This document shows positions 36,901 through 46,240 of a stretch of 64,000 nucleotides of DNA, piece by piece. How positions within the stretch are numbered: position 1 is the stretch's first letter; each line of letters opens with the position of its first letter. This DNA is from Zygnema cylindricum (Eukaryota > Streptophyta > Zygnematophyceae > Zygnematales > Zygnemataceae), in NCBI GenBank assembly GCA_037447655.1, contig JBBHKE010003132.1, positions 1 through 64,000 of the forward strand, in the 5' to 3' direction. The position numbers were made by a program, and so were the translations under genes. The notes below the pieces were generated by a model. The model was not told the origin of the DNA. It did no database searches and saw only the letters and a list, made by a program, of their open reading frames with translations.

Positions 36901-39900
36901 CATACGACCGGCCCCCATTCCCTGGAAAATGTCATTTGGATTATCTCCAAAACCCTCCTCTGCAAAGAGAAAAACATATGTTTTTTTGAGCTCCCTTAAA
37001 CAGAGGCTCTTTCAGGTAACTCTAAAACTCCATCTATTTTCCTATTTTTCTCCATAAAAAAGACGGACCTGTCTGACCAATGTATCTACGTTCCTTTTCC
37101 TGTTTTTTAATTCACCGATAAGCATTATTACCTTTCCTTCATCTACAAAACGCATCTCTAACACATTGGAAACAAATCTAAAATGTTTCCCCATATATGT
37201 CATCAATAGTAAAAGAATTGCCGTATGTGTATTAGACAGTAAAAAAACTTTTCTTTAAATCTTAAACAGAGAAAATTACAATACACATCTTAGACAGTGA
37301 CAAATATACCTTATGTTTTCTAGACAAATTCCTCATTATGATTCCAATTTGTTCTGCTTGTCTCTGCAAACTATTTAAGAAATCATCAAACAGAGTAGCC
37401 AGAACTTGATTTATCATTCATTCCTTCTCCCCATACCCCTTCCCATCCCCCTTCTTACTTTTCTCTCTCCTGTCTTCCCCTTTCCCCTCTCTAGCCTACC
37501 TCGGAGAGCGTGTGGCTGGTCGTCTTCCCAAACCCATGTGATACTTTGTCCAACTTCCACTTCTGTCAAATAATTTCGACCACGAATCCAAGGGAGAACT
37601 TGTGCCACTGAACATTTTTTACAAACAAAATGAGCATATATCAGCAAACGATTCAATCCATAAAAGATTCAATTGGTAAGCAATTCAATCGGTAAACGGT
37701 TCAATCGGTAAACGATTCAATTATTTTTTCTTCCTCCGAAAACTCCAAATCATTCTTGACATTTCTATAAACTTCTCATACATATTCATGAACAAATGAT
37801 CTTTCATGTCAATTTCAAAAAACCATTTAGAGTAACTAACCCTAATCAGAATTAACATTTCCACACCATTTGAACATAGGGAATGCAGTGGTCTTGACAA
37901 AACAATTCGAAAACTTTCGATTTTTATCTTTTTTGGGTCAGCAAATCGCACCGTAAGGGCATCCATCCTTCACAGCAACCACTATCTCCGGATCCAGTTG
38001 ATGAAGTCGCTTCCGAAGTGTGACCAAAGTCGCAACATCTAAGGTCATTACCGATTGAAAAGCCCAAACAAAAGTCTCCACGAATTTGACTTGCTGTTGT
38101 TTAGTTATGTTCATTCTGCACACCAAGAACCAAGAAAAAAGGGTTTTTCTAGGGTTTTTAGGGTTTTAGTTGAAGGGAAGGAAATCACGTGTTTGAGAAA
38201 AGCCATTGCTGTTTCAAATAGATAACCTACGCCTGAATTAAAGCATTCATCGTTTTCCAAACGTTTTCTTTCGTGAATTAAATGTGTTTCATTCTGTATT
38301 TCGACTAAAAAAGAAGGATTGAAATCCTGTTGAACCCTAAAAGAACCCAAAACAAACCCTAAAAAAACCCGAAACGAACCCTAAAAGAACCCAAACATTC
38401 ACCCTCTCTACTCACTGCATTGTTTCCGAAATAAATATGACCTTATTAATTACAAGTAAAAATTCAAGGTGTTTTAGCAAACTTCACAGTTTTCCTATCA
38501 TTACCGAGGTTCATGTGCCTTCTGATCCCATCAATCTTCGGTCGGAGGGCTGAAATCTAAAAAAAAACCTAAACTCTTCAAAGTCCAGGTCAGTATTTCC
38601 TAACAATAGCTCTGTCAGGAAACACTTGCAGCTTGAAAAAAAAAAAATGTCAAGAGCAACTCAGTATTCGCTACAAGTGCGACCAAAAAGTCACATTTTT
38701 GCCAAACAAAAAAAAAAAAAACATTTGCGAGAAAGAAATTGTCAGCGAAAATGACTGTGTCGATGTGCACGAACCATGAGGGTTGACAAATATAGTCTTA
38801 CTTTGTCTATATTTAGGACAAAGGAAAGAGGGGGGAAAGAGGGAGAGAAGGGGGAGGAGAGGGAGGCAGAGAGGGAGCGGGAGAAGGAGAGGGAGAGAGA
38901 TTCCCGGCAAACCTCTCACCTAGCATGCACTGTTTGCATCTCTCTCGTTAAATCTTGGTCGCTGTAGAGAGTATCTCCACTTCCGTTCACATATGAACAG
39001 CCTTCAAGAGTGACCGGACCTCCAAAATATGTGCAGAAAAAAGAGGCAAAATGGACAGTATTCGCAGGCTTTACGGGAATTGGAAGGGAAGCGAGACACG
39101 AATCTCTGACCCACGAAAACATTGCTCTCTGAGTTGCCGCCTGTAAATTGGCCAACCGTTGATCGTCTGTGGCTCCAAAGTAGGCCCAAAGCAGTTGACT
39201 GTCTGTATTCAAAGCCCCAACCACCTCATCTCACTGTCAATTTCACAACTCTCTTTCTCTATCTCTCCGCCTCCTGCTCCTATATCTCCCACTCTACCTC
39301 TCTCTCAACCTTCCCATTGCTTCTCCAATCCCTTCTCCCTCCCATTTCCATCCCTTCTCCCTCCCTTCTCCCTCCTTCTCCCTTTCTTCTACCCTCACTT
39401 CCCTCTCCCACTTCCCTTCCCTCTCTCCCCAAGCTTCCTCTTTCTGTTTCCCATGTTTGAAAACCAGCATTGCCAGCTAGTACAGTTTCAAACAACAAGT
39501 TAGGTCAAATTGTATTCCTCATTGAAAATTAAAGTGTAAATAACACTCATTAAAGGACTAGACAGCTTCCAACTGATTTTGTTTAGGACTAATTATTCCT
39601 TTACTTTCACAGCGATGAGAAAAATAATTGAGCATTGCCTGTACAGGAAATGAAAAATCTTCCGGAATACAAAAGAAAACACATAAAGAAACCAGAAACT
39701 CTCTCACACACCAAACATTAATAAGCGGCTAAATAATAAGAAGCTTAACTATATGCTTACATGAGGATGGTGACCCATCGTCCTGGAGTAATCTTCTGGA
39801 AACAGATTCGGAAGAATTAATTGAAGGTAAAGACCAAGGAGAAGGAGAAGTTTCCTGGAGAAGACGGCGTCTGGATGTCACTGTCAAAATGCAAAAAAGA

Positions 39901-41880
39901 ACCAGAAAACAATCAGATCAAAAAGGAGAATGAAGCATGTTCGGACAAAAACTATTGTCTTGGTAGACCTATGCGTGGTTCCTCCTACTTGTCGCTTGCT
40001 ATACTTGAAAAAACCTGGAATACTCATGATATGGGGTGACCACATATAGTGATTCCAATTGTTTAGGTGCATTTGAACTACCCTCAAATTTAGGATTTGA
40101 ACTGAAATATTGCAAAAATGAGACCTACCGTCACAAGTCAAGCTGGCGAAATCACCCGTGCTATTCAAAGTGAGGTTTACCGCAATCTGCAAAACCAAAT
40201 AAATGGAAAAAAAAGCAGTCCATAACAAGTTTTAATATGGATTATTAAAAATGCCAGGTCCATTCGACCGTTAAAAAACTTGCACAAATTACAGAACTGG
40301 AGATTTCCTCCCAAATACTAACTTCTGCTGATTGAGTAACCATTACTAACCACACCAAATTATATTTTGAAGTAGTTTTCTATTCGTCTCACAATTTGCA
40401 GATATAAGCAATGAAAGAGAAACGCCTTACAAAACCGTTCTAGAACCTTTGGAGACAAAATGTACTTGTTTTTGACACAGGAAAAAAACCATGTAAAAGA
40501 CTTTGCTGTTGGGCTTGCTTGATGAATTGTACAGCTATTACTTACCTGTTCGCATGACAAACCATTATATTCATCCAGTGAGGCAAATTCAAAGTCACAT
40601 TTTCCTGCCAAGTCCACAAAAACTGCAGATTTTGCTGCCAGAGTAGTTATGCTCTGATTGTTAACGTAACAATACTGTTCCGCACACCCTGCAATAAGTG
40701 CCGCTGTCTGAACTCTCCTCCAAATGCCCAAAAAAAACAAACACACAACAGAAAACATCAGATTTTTGGAAAGAGTCGGAAAAAAAAACGCAGAGACAAG
40801 AGGGAAAAGGAGAGACAAGGCAGTTGATGGCAAGAAGAAATGGAACAAGAAGACCGAGAATGAAATGAAACCAAGAGCCAAAAGATAATTCAGAGGAGGT
40901 TTAAAAAGCAGTAAGGTAAACAAAACCAAAACAAAAAAGAAAAATAAAACATCAAACAGACAAAACGAGAAAAACAAACCAAAAATGTCCAAAAACCTAG
41001 CAAACCCTGCAAATAACCATGTCCTGAAAACCATAAGACAGCCAGCCTAAACAAATCCCTACAACCCTGAGGCATCAACAATGGATTCTCTACAAAACTA
41101 CATACCTGTCGACATTTTCCGAGTTCAGTTTCCGACCAATTCGCGGCACAATTTCCCCAAGAAACCAACGAATCTCCTGTTTCCAGCTTATTATCCGTCT
41201 CCCACTTGTAGGTTGCATTGTAAACTATGGAGCCTACTACTCCCCCTAACGGAGCATTCACAGTTAAAGACCAATCTCCGTCAGGAATATATGCCACCGT
41301 CTCGTTCACGTAGATCAGTTTACTGAATGTCACGTCTTCATCAAACCTAGCAAAAATAGCGAGGGAGGGAGAGAGAGAGAGGGAGGGGGGGAGAGAGAGA
41401 CAGAAAGAGGGAGAGGGAAGAGAGAGGGAGAGAGGGGGAGAGAGGGAGAGAGGAAACAAAGGGAACACAATCCAACCTCAATCAAAACATCCACACTATC
41501 TAATGTTTGAACCAAATTCAAGCCTCTTGTATATATCGACAAAGGTCTCAAAAGAATCTTACAAACAGTTCAGAAGAACCTTCAGAAAACGCATAAAAAA
41601 AAAAAAAAAAACATTCTGAAACCTACAAAAACCCTTAAAAAACTTGGACTAAAACGGCGTCTGACCAGCATATGTCGTCCTTGGGATATGTCATGCAGAG
41701 GTTCCAGCTTGCCGCCAGTCTGGCCTCGTCGGAGGCGAAGTCGTTGGATATAGTGATGACAATCTGGCTGACGTTAGGGTTGACGCCACAGTCCGACAGG
41801 CAGCCGAACCGTCCAAACGCCATGTACTCATCCGGCCGCTCGCATATGCCATTACCGCAGGAAGGTTCCTGCCAAATTTC
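25197..41880 (-). CDS. Polycystin-like (PKD2/TRPP-type) cation channel with a very large extracellular region
   Basis: Polycystins are six-transmembrane cation channels with a large extracellular TOP domain between S1 and S2. I placed 25 minus-strand exons with GT-AG borders and matching phases: 41666-41880, 41106-41346, 40546-40674, 40129-40186, 39761-39880, 38920-39202, 37952-38115, 37500-37607, 36819-36959, 36423-36563, 35430-35624, 33521-33613, 32423-32567, 32013-32075, 31711-31774, 31293-31442, 30947-31088, 30603-30772, 29352-29482, 28825-29028, 28294-28474, 27832-28032, 26858-27010, 26298-26486 and 25836-26036. They sum to 3882 nt, 1293 codons plus stop. From N to C: a CGNG Cys-rich module, a cupredoxin-like module, a Notch-like repeat, TOP, S2-S6 with filter LLGD, and an acidic C-terminus. 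No exon boundary needed a frame repair. S1 and the true start are not located; an alternative 3' end reaches 25197. Least certain are the exons at 33521 and 40546 (start) and the last two. Confidence 0.85.
25836..27010 (-). CDS. Polycystin exons: cytoplasmic C-terminus
   Basis: 26858-27010 encodes SMPAEVLFILKTFSSRLFTP and a Gln/Leu-rich helix. 26298-26486 encodes WEQYADQYGLQLAP and VSGHEIDGQTLEAILERAG. 25836-26036 encodes VNTKLVADIIFNQYRSDPTG, a run of eight Glu, and a possible coiled-coil end DTMKKDMAELK. The frame stops at 25836. A GT just after AELK could instead splice to the downstream pieces described at 25197. I see no EF-hand. Confidence 0.65.
26537..26660. repeat. CT-rich (plus) homopyrimidine tract in intron
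   Basis: CCCTCTCCCTCCCC-type simple sequence between polycystin exons. Similar tracts occur at 35130-35430, 39240-39450 and 44220-44330, and as GA-rich tracts at 27010-27270 and 41360-41460. Confidence 0.85.
27832..30772 (-). CDS. Polycystin exons: transmembrane channel core S2-S6 with pore
   Basis: 30603-30772 begins in the TOP-to-S2 linker (HYFTLFKVLLTFQIGGKI) and contains S2 (VLEVIFTVCVLW). 29352-29482 has LWNILDFVSLSIMVAG (S3). 28825-29028 has DMVYFRTYYIAIQGI, which joins NVLLMVLRILKLMDFQPRMG in the next exon (S4 and the S4-S5 linker). 28294-28474 carries S5 (DLMHFFILFFIVFVGFAMYG). 27832-28032 has the pore helix FNTCFTALLGD, with the LGD filter expected of PKD2-type channels, and S6 (FIILMVFIILNLLIGIIVDA). 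Filter and S6 are intact, so a working channel is plausible. Confidence 0.9.
30947..33613 (-). CDS. Polycystin exons: TOP (polycystin) domain
   Basis: Six exons lead to S2. 33521-33613 is tentative and includes a hydrophobic run, ISAVVSMVCVFPLGSVY. 32423-32567 and 32013-32075 give LFRYISVVNRVLIGMSLSQK and SAACKD, matching the R-x-R-Q-x-R-V...C pattern of TOP domains. 31711-31774 gives DLYPNCTYG. 31293-31442 gives YGFNTFSYQ, and 30947-31088 gives LQYLIDGFFLDNATKELTVE followed by VTYN, the counterpart of the W-I-D-x-x-T-R...N block before S2 in polycystins. Phases agree across all joins. Confidence 0.75.
33680..34131. mobile_element. hAT-type MITE with an exact 8-bp target duplication
   Basis: The ends are TAGTGTTGGGTATCG on the left and its inverse, CGATACCCAACACTA, on the right. 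The 8-bp flank GTCAACAT is identical on both sides (33672-33679 and 34132-34139). The TAGTG end and 8-bp duplication identify the hAT superfamily. The 452-bp body has no transposase and holds a C-run and a G-run in its middle. It sits in the intron after the LNR exon of the polycystin gene. Confidence 0.9.
33876..33937. repeat. 32-C run, spacer, 24-G run
   Basis: C at 33876-33907, then GCCACC, then G at 33914-33937. The two runs could pair as a hairpin or form i-motif and G-quadruplex structures. Run lengths may be inexact because sequencing is unreliable here. Pro- and Gly-rich open frames across it are artefacts. Confidence 0.85.
34237..34437. mobile_element. TA-flanked MITE, 201 bp
   Basis: It starts CACCGCCCATTGTTATTA after TA (34235-34236) and ends ATTAACGATGGGCAG before TA (34438-34439). 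The last TA is also the left TA of the next MITE, so the two elements abut. Confidence 0.7.
34440..34887. mobile_element. TA-flanked MITE carrying a tRNA-like insert
   Basis: The ends are CACCTTGAATCGTTATTAGC and GCTAATAACGATTCACAGTG, flanked by TA. Compared with the copies at 43365 and 46241, an extra 243 bp (34607-34849) is present between two CGATAT copies (34601-34606 and 34850-34855). These look like a 6-bp target duplication. The insert holds the tRNA-like gene at 34717. Confidence 0.7.
34717..34789 (+). tRNA. tRNA-like gene, probable pseudogene or SINE head (Ala-GGC by position)
   Basis: The 73-nt sequence folds as a tRNA: acceptor GGCCGGG/CTTGGCC with two G-U pairs, D-stem GCTC/GAGT, T-stem CCGGG/CCCGG with TTCGATC loop, discriminator A. 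The A box TAGCTCAGTTGG and B box GGTTCGATCCC match the Pol III consensus. TTTT follows directly at 34790-34793. The anticodon loop is ACGGCTA with C instead of U at position 33, and stem pair 27-43 is A-A. GGC is not a usual eukaryotic Ala anticodon. It can probably be transcribed but is unlikely to work in translation. Confidence 0.6.
35430..35624 (-). CDS. Polycystin exon: Lin-12/Notch-like repeat (LNR)
   Basis: This single exon of 65 codons encodes CAPGCALGMLRNGKCDSLCN followed by NVDCAYDGGDCSC. The spacing of Cys and the Asp/Asn residues (NGKCDSLCNNVDCAYDGGDC) are those of a calcium-binding LNR. A short tail with ECPEGQ follows. Acceptor TTTTTTTCAG and donor GTAAGT are both strong. The next intron (33614-35429) is the one that carries a hAT MITE and two TA-flanked MITEs. 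Confidence 0.85.
35875..35988. repeat. 57-bp imperfect tandem duplication
   Basis: TGTGCCAAAATCCATCAAAG begins at 35875, and a variant begins at 35932. It lies in a polycystin intron. Confidence 0.85.
36423..38115 (-). CDS. Polycystin exons: cupredoxin-like module
   Basis: Exon 37952-38115 is helical in character (KFVETFVWAFQSVMTLDVAT). Exon 37500-37607 has VEVGQSITWVWEDDQPHAL, the classic beta-strand block of plastocyanin-like folds (G-x-x-I-T-W-x-W...PH). Exon 36819-36959 continues GFGDNPNDIF. Exon 36423-36563 has FNETGNYSYVDSYDATSTG followed by IVVV, which matches the closing strands G-x-Y-x-Y...G-x-I-x-V. The usual Cys and second His copper ligands are replaced (YSYVDSYDAT), so copper binding is unlikely. 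The domain call is inferred from pattern; structure prediction would decide it. Confidence 0.6.
38140..38400. repeat. Telomere-like TTTAGGG/CCCTAAA tracts in inverted orientation
   Basis: Degenerate TAGGGTTTTTAGGG units lie at about 38148-38168, and CCCTAAAA units lie at about 38333-38395 on the same strand. This is within a polycystin intron. Confidence 0.5.
38920..40674 (-). CDS. Polycystin exons: extracellular linker region
   Basis: Four exons. 40546-40674 begins YCYVNNQSITT and includes LAGKCDFEF and GLSCEQ. 40129-40186 encodes IAVNLTLNSTGDFASLTCD. 39761-39880 is Ser-rich with two RRLLQ motifs. 38920-39202 encodes SQLLWAYFGATDD, WVRDSCLASLPIPVKPANTV and FFCTYFGGPVTLEGC. Cys and N-glycosylation motifs are frequent. 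I do not recognise a named domain. For 40546-40674 the upstream AG at 40689 breaks the frame, so I chose the AG at 40675. Confidence 0.65.
41106..41880 (-). CDS. Polycystin exons: Cys-rich CGNG module and following region
   Basis: Exon 41666-41880 starts after a strong pyrimidine tract and encodes EPSCGNGICERPDE, then FGRFGCLSDCG. This is a compact Cys-rich motif that I associate with extracellular parts of polycystin-like proteins in algae and protists. It is followed by VSQIVITISNDF and a CMTYPKDDICW segment. Exon 41106-41346 continues with VTFSKLIYVNETVAYIPDGD and a Cys-containing end (WGNCAAN...KCRQ). Several Asn-x-Ser/Thr sites (NVS, NET, NAT, NWS) fit a glycosylated extracellular domain. 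The split codon TGG across the two exons supports the GTCAGA donor at 41665. Confidence 0.75.
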
Positions 41881-43082
41881 CTGCAGACGCGGAGGGTTGG
41901 CAGAGAGGAAAGCATGTGAGAACCTGTATCGCGAATCTGACCGGTCAACGGCCGGCCACACAGTCCACGTGGCCGGCGGGAAGGCGACCGGTGTCTGAAT
42001 TTCAGTTCATGGCGGCCGGTGTACGGCGGCCCGGCTCTCCATGTGGCTGCAGGCCGCAGTTTGGGGCTCAGAAGACCGGTACGCCAGTCAGATCTGCCAC
42101 GTGGCGAGCCGTGGGCCGCTGTACGGGCGACAAGCTGGCGGCACGAAAAATGCCCTCCGACACATTTCGGTCCGGGCCGGCTAGTAAAAATTATAATTCG
42201 GCCGTCGGGAAGAATTTTCCCGTCAGTCGATTGGACGGCAGCGAGACGTTCGCTTCGCCGCAAGTCTCATTTGCGAAAGCTCACATGCGAAAGGTGTGCC
42301 GATTAAACTCTCAAGTGATATCGGCCTGCCGATTTTCCTTAAACCCCGGAATATGATGTACGATCATCTTATACCAGGAAGGAGGGAGGGAGGGAGAGAG
42401 AGAGAGGGGGCGGGAGGGGCGTGTAGTTAAAAACCGAGACCTACACGTCAAAATTTATTTTCATGTCCATCCAATTATTTTTTTTAAACGTGGTACCTTT
42501 GGGGAAAGCACCAAAATTTTCAGTTGTGATTTATGATCTATGTTTTTACACGTTTCAAAGTTTTGGACCTAGCGCGACTGCCGGACAGTGAAAAAAAAAT
42601 ATTAGTCCCATGAAAAGATTACAGTTGTTAACGCTGTTCTGGGTTCAATGACCTCACGCCAACAAGACAACAACACTAATTATCATACAAAACACTAATT
42701 TATCTACGCATACCCAGTGTAGTAGACTGTGTCATATAGTCCACATTAAAACATGTGAGAAAAGATCCACACGACTTTCCCCCCTTCTTTATTCCTATGA
42801 ATCATATCTAAGTGCGCTTTCCCGAGTGAACGCCACTCACTTTCTTTTATTCATGTCGTTACCTGATACTACAGTTTTTCTTCTTTGTAGAACAATAATG
42901 AGCAATCAACGTACAATTTGCAAATTACTTACAGTTCACTATGTAAGTACCTCCCGATTTGGTATAAAAATTAAACTATACGAAAAGTATACGCATTTAA
43001 CGAAAGATTCAAAATCAAAAAAAAAAAACGAAATTTCGTAAAAATGTCAAAATCCGTACGAATGAGACATCTATGCATTTAA

Positions 43083-43325
43083 CCTCCGCTGGTATAGAAT
43101 AACAGATATTATATTACGTGCACACTCTGCTTTCAAAGATTCTTTGTAGATTATTCAGAGAATCCCAATAGTAGCCTACGTGGTGCCATCAGCATGAGCC
43201 ACGCAAATAATAAGTGGTTTTACTGGAAGACGGCATGGAACCACGAAATTCCGTACGTTTACTGAGAAAAGGTGTACTTAGGGTTTTTTAGGGCTTACCG
43301 TACGCCTAATGGAACTCCAACCTTA
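43083..43325. repeat. Partial copy of the 20030-20717 inverted-repeat element
   Basis: Shared blocks are CCTCCGCTGGTA-like start, GATTCTTT, and GAGCCACGCAAATAATAAGT, ending in CGCCTAATGGAACTCCAACC. It is internally shorter than the other copy. Confidence 0.6.
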
Positions 43326-43364
43326 ATACTGTAAATACTAAACAACTATACTATATGTACGGTA

Positions 43365-43563
43365 CACCGTGAATCGTTAGAAGCCTTATGTACTCCATAT
43401 CGGCACCCCAAAATTTTGACATTGATATCTTAAACATAATAACTTACACTATTTATGAACGTGGACCATAATCTGCCACGTCTACTGGCACTAAATTAGA
43501 ATGAATGACGCTAATTTTTTCTTTACACTAATAATTTCTATACGCTAATAACGATTCAAGGTG
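43365..43563. mobile_element. TA-flanked MITE, 199 bp
   Basis: The ends are CACCGTGAATCGTTAGAAGC and GCTAATAACGATTCAAGGTG, with TA on both sides. It carries the GGCACCCCAAAATTTTGACA block found in the copies at 34440 (inverted) and 46241. Confidence 0.75.
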
Positions 43564-44274
43564 TACTGAACTGTAATTCCAAAACATCGTACTAACGGGA
43601 TTATTCGCAGCTTCCAGGAGCCTTCTTCGTTTACGCTTTTCTTTATCACATGCTCACAGTCCTAGCTTTTTCTATCCACGTGTCAGAAAACTGGCCCCGG
43701 TTCAGTAAAGAGTAACGACAAAACAATTGTACCCTTTCAAAATTCAACCGCTTTCCCTTCCCGACATTTTCCTTCCACGTCACCCAGTCACGTCCCGTCA
43801 CCCTCGATATTCTACGACACGATTCCTAATTTCCAACCGTACGACCGCTTTCTGTGTTATTTTCGTGCGGAATAAAATATCGCATTTCCACCCGCAAAAT
43901 CCGTACGTTACGTACCATGCACTGCTGATGACGTCACACCAAATGTCACATCGCGAATTTGAAATTTCCTTCTGGCGGCCGAGCCTCGTCTCGTGACGTC
44001 ACAACATGTCACATCACATCACGCCACGCTACAGGATGTCACGCGACGAGAAGCTTCCACCATCCTAGAATTTCGTAAAAAACAAAAAAAAAGAATCAGT
44101 ACGACAGTACAAAATTCTGTACGGAATTATTTGCACTTTACAAATCGGCCTTCTTTTCCCTCTCACTTAAAGTACGTCATATTCCTCCACATATCCGCCT
44201 CTTCCCTCTCCCTTTTCTCATCTCCTATCTCTCCTCTTAGCCTTCTCTCTCTACCCTATTCTCTCTCTATCCCC

Positions 44275-44583
44275 CTACACTCCTCTCTCCCCTCCCTCCC
44301 CTCCCTCCCCTCCCTCCCCTTCTTCGCTCCCGCGTCTCCCTCCTCTGTAGTCGTCATCCTCCGGCGGGAAGGCCGCCTCGGAGGGGGGCTTCTCTTCGAT
44401 GGAGTGCCGCCGCCCCTCGGCCGCCATGGGGCCGGAGAACGAGGGGCGAGGGGAGGGGGTGGAGGGAGAGTCTTGGGACTCGGAGGACGGGAACATAGAG
44501 AGGGAGGAAGTGTCCGCGGGAGGCGTGGGGTTTTTCAAAGTCGCGGCCCGCCGCATTTGGGAAGCGACACGACCCGCTCTCAT
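44275..44583 (-). CDS. Candidate first exon, Ser/Pro-rich acidic N-terminus
   Basis: The minus-strand frame of 102 codons starts at 44583 in a GC-rich island. It encodes a disordered Ser/Pro/Glu-rich segment (SSLSMFPSSESQDSPSTPS), then acidic and Gly-rich repeats from a GGGGA tract. Such a cytosolic tail would suit the channel gene, whose first placed exon is at 41880. I found no convincing donor and no S1 transmembrane exon between the two, so the link is unproven. Confidence 0.35.
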   Translation of the reverse strand: MRAGRVASQMRRAATLKNPTPPADTSSLSMFPSSESQDSPSTPSPRPSFSGPMAAEGRRHSIEEKPPSEAAFPPEDDDYRGGRRGSEEGEGGEGGEGGERGV

Positions 44584-45340
44584 TTTTCTTACCTTTTTTT
44601 GACGGCCGGCTGTTTTTTTATCGGCCGGCGAGGACTAATATCTGAGACGGCAGCGGCGAGCTTTTCGAGGCGTGGACTTTAAACGAGAATTGGCGTGGAC
44701 TTTAAATTTTGGAAGGATTCGAGTAAGCGTGACAGTTGTCACTAAGGGTGTGGCTTGTCAGTGCTCGGCGGTACGGTAGACTTTGATTGCGACGTAGATT
44801 CGGTTTTGGAAAAGGTACGAATCGTACGGAATGGTTTCGGGCAGTCGGCGAAAAAGTTAGTAGCGGACGGGAAAATCTGACGGTCGCTAACATTTGACGG
44901 CCGGTTACTGTTCCGAGTTGTGGACGGTAGGACAGATGGATGAAGGAGACGGGGGCGGACGAACGAGAGTGGTAAGGGGGGCGGGGAGGGAATGACAGGG
45001 ACAGCGATTTGATGCTCGATATTACTTTTTTTTGAATAGGAAATGACGAATGGCCCCCGGTTGAGGAGACCCTGTCGGGTCAAAGGGGGGTTGTTGGAGT
45101 TTTGGAAGTAGATGCATGACCGGTTTTCAGGTTGTTAGGGTTAAGTTAGGGTTTTATGTAAGGGATCTGTATAGTGTACCTAATTATATGTTAAATGTGG
45201 TACGAATTTGTCGGAACTTGTCCTGGGAAGAACATTTTGTGACCGGAGGTTCGGTTGGAGGATGGAAGCGGCCACGTTTTCATTATTATTTGTAACTGTT
45301 GTTTTTGTTTTTTTATGTTTGGTTTTTTTTTTTTCCAACA

Positions 45341-45770
45341 TTATTGTTCTTTGTACTTTTGGTATCGTGGAAGTACGTGGCATCATGATTAGCGTCGCAA
45401 ATCTGACACGGTACTAACACTATTCATTTCGCGAATCTTACAAAAAGATAATCAAAATTCGTGTACTTTGTACACTTTGGCATCGTGGAAGTACGTGACA
45501 TCATGATTATCGTCGCAAATGTGACACGGTACTGTAGTAAGCTATTTATTTCGCAAATCAAAGGGAACGCGACAAAGCGTCGCAAATCTGACACGGTAGT
45601 AGACTATTGATTTCGAAAACCTTAGGGAACGCGACAAAGCGTCGCAAATCTGACACGGTAGTACAGTATTCATTTCGCAAATCTTAGGCAACGCGACAAA
45701 GCGTCGCAAATTTAACACAGTAGTACACTATTCATTTCGCAAATCTTAGGGAACGTGACAAATTGTAATT
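45341..45770. repeat. 62-bp tandem array with upstream 118-bp duplication
   Basis: Units containing GTCGCAAATCTGACACGGTA start at 45394, 45512, 45579, 45641 and 45703. Spacing is 62 bp in the clean part, with AGGGAACGCGACAAAGC between units. A larger GGAAGTACGTG...CATGATTA segment is duplicated 118 bp apart. Confidence 0.9.
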
Positions 45771-46240
45771 ATTGGCTTATTCCGCCGTACATTGATTAAT
45801 TTTGTACTTTTTCGGTTACGGGCGGGCGCGGTTAGTAGCGAAAAATCAAGATTCGGTTAATTTTTTTATTCGTAAACGACGGTCGGTTAATGGTTAACAA
45901 TTTTGGAGCGTGACAAAACTCGGTCAGACGTCGGTTACTCAGATTTTGAAAAAAATAAAACGGTCGATTTCGGGTATGAAAATTTTTGACTTTTGCGACC
46001 TCTGTCTAATGCGAACCGAACAAAACATTTGACGGCACGATTTCGGCCGACGCTGATTCGCCCAATATCCTAACATTTCGCTGTCGATGTAAGACTGTTG
46101 ATTAGTATATAGTGTAGCTCGATTTCGTCGCCCGTGACGACGCGCATTTTTTCATTTAATTTCAAATGATATGGTTCGTTTTAGTAGAACAATTTATTTC
46201 GTTTCGTGCGTTATAATATTTCTGTACGAAACTTATAGTA

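Larger units (their letters stand above)
41900..44270. other. Region upstream of the placed polycystin exons
   Basis: 41940-42300 is GC-rich with many CCGGCC motifs. 42360-42420 is GGGAGG-rich. 42660-42722 holds a MITE-end remnant. No minus-strand frame here looks like a transmembrane exon, so the missing S1 exon is not explained. Confidence 0.4.

Noticed and set aside
40360-41034. 224-codon minus-strand hydrophobic frame as a transmembrane protein
   Set aside because: Most of it is intron sequence beside exon 40546-40674. The hydrophobic residues come from T-rich DNA.
41691-42356. Arg-rich overlapping open frames on both strands
   Set aside because: GC-rich sequence keeps several frames open at once; no motif and no splice support.
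43993-44682. 229-codon plus-strand frame
   Set aside because: It is antisense to the candidate N-terminal exon and crosses CT-rich simple sequence.
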